DNA from: Heliocidaris tuberculata
Taxonomy: Eukaryota > Echinodermata > Echinoidea > Camarodonta > Echinometridae
Assembly: GCA_025618425.1 (NCBI GenBank)
Contig: CM046838.1
Coordinates: 14,532,010-14,596,009, forward strand
Length of the DNA stretch: 64,000 nucleotides
Reading direction: 5' to 3'
The notes below the pieces were generated by a model. It saw nothing but the letters and a program-made list of their open reading frames with translations, did not search any database and was not told the DNA's origin. Made by a program: the position numbers and the translations under genes. This document shows, one piece after another, positions 62,713-64,000 of the stretch; the first letter of the stretch is position 1, and each line of letters begins with the position of its first letter.

Positions 62713-64000
62713 ATTGGACTTAACATCACATTGAACAAGACTGTGCTCGTTCGCTACGCTTGCTCGCCAAAATAGAATTAATATGGCCTTTAGCAAAGTT
62801 TCTGCCTCGACCTGCAACAATAAAACCCAGATAATACACCAAATTTATTAAAAGAGAAGTGTTTGTTTTCGCTCATGCTTGCTCGCTTAATTGTTCCTAC
62901 TCCAACTTCCAACAATAAAACCTAGTTTATCACATTAAAAAAACAAACAACAAAAACTAGTTTATGTATACTAACTATCATTAAAAAAAAAAAAAATTGT
63001 TTTGTTTCGTTTTGTTTTTGTTGGGGGGGGGGGGGGGGGGGGGGGTTGCTCGCTCGCTACACTCGCTGGCCGAAATGGAAGTACCACTAAAAGCACTTGG
63101 AAATCGACTGAATACTCGTATTCTTAATTATAAAATATTGCCTTAGATTTCTTCAATTCATGAAGGCAGGTATTCCCATGTGCAATATCAACTCTCTATT
63201 GGACGTTTTGCATGGTCAACAATTAAGGGGAGAACGGGAAGGAAAACAAATATTCCAGCCGTTTGTCACACCCCCCCCCCCCCTCTCCCTCACGCACTCT
63301 ACAATTATGCAACTCGTTACAAAGCTACCACCCAATCGAGTATTAAAGGAAACTAACATTGTGGTTTAAAAAACAGTATGGGGTATACAGTCATGTTAAG
63401 AAGGATGAGAAAGCAACGTAGATCACAGTGTTCAGAAATTTATGCCTTTTCACCATCAAGACATTTTTGAATACTATAGCATAATGACTTTTGAAACATT
63501 TATTACATCAAAAACGCTATCATAATCACGGAGAGAATAATCAGATCTTCACACTTTTGAGAAACAACACAATTTTGACACGCTCATTTCACTGGCATTT
63601 GGGGGCACTGTGCCCCCTATTTTTGGAAGAAAAAAAAATTGGGCAAAGTTCTGGCAAATTTCGGCAAAAATTTTAAAATTTCAATAAATTTGGGCAAAAT
63701 TCGACAAAAATCCTGTATTAAAATACCTGACACTAAGAAAAAATTTGGAAAATTAATTGAAAAAGAAAGAAAGTCATGTTTACACACGACATGATTTCCC
63801 GGAATTAATGCTTTTTTTGTATGTTTCACTTTCTGTGTATTATTTCAGTAACTATTATTATTAAGAGGAATCAGAAGACATATTTGTTGGTATTGTAATA
63901 ATCTTGGATAGCTCTATTAAAGCGCATACAGCAGTTTTAATTGATTATGCGCTATACAAGTGACAGTTATAATTATCATTTGGGGCCATAGATTCTGTCT
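62713..64000. other. Right end, no gene recognised
   Basis: This is AT-rich sequence with GCTCGCTACGCTTGCTCGCC-type words near 62750, 62870 and 63050, a 23-base G run (63023-63045), a short C run (63271-63283) and an AATTTCGGCAAA-type repeated stretch near 63640-63720. I see no coding sequence. Confidence 0.5.

Overview
This window is animal nuclear DNA. It carries three host genes with GT-AG introns, an AT-rich background and a dense layer of transposable elements. The best guess is an echinoderm, probably a sea urchin. This rests on the protein families, the many TACATGTACATGTA-type runs, a DIRS element and numerous short inverted-repeat elements. The species is an inference; another deuterostome or marine invertebrate is possible.

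Host genes. (1) EBP2 (EBNA1BP2), a nucleolar ribosome-biogenesis factor, is on the + strand with seven visible exons from 1292 to 14112; its first exon(s) lie left of the window. (2) CFAP144 (FAM183), a small ciliary protein, is complete in four exons on the - strand (21446 to 18632), tail to tail with EBP2. (3) LMBRD2, a nine-pass membrane protein of the LMBR1 family, is complete in twelve coding exons on the + strand (28993 to 55413), head to head with CFAP144. I see no functional link among the three. LMBRD2 has two very large introns (10.3 and 6.6 kb) filled with mobile DNA.

Mobile DNA. The EBP2 intron at 1456-10641 holds an apparently complete, open DIRS retrotransposon (3854-10557). It has Gag-like, RT/RNase H/methyltransferase-like and tyrosine-recombinase frames, 146-bp inverted terminal repeats and an internal complementary region that matches the joined ends. 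Its GC-rich sequence contrasts sharply with the host. Elsewhere there are TTAA-type elements (one nested inside another), hAT-type elements with 8-bp target duplications, Tc1/mariner-type elements at TA, a Mutator-like element carrying a truncated RecQ helicase with a 9-bp duplication, a Penelope-like hairpin with a hammerhead-like core and a 13-bp duplication, LINE fragments, and a C-rich minisatellite split by a LINE remnant.

The most novel-looking material lies in the LMBRD2 introns. A 4.7-kb unit (31731-36411) bounded by inverted repeats carries clusters of a GTTACGTC motif near both ends, spaced about 185 or 385 bp apart, with none in the centre. This looks like an undescribed DNA transposon with subterminal binding arrays. 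The next large intron carries eight copies of a different 14-mer (GTTTCGGACGTTAC, two of them with one mismatch) over 5.2 kb.

The right end (55414-64000) has the LMBRD2 3' flank and then repeats. I find no convincing tRNA, rRNA, CRISPR or prokaryotic gene.
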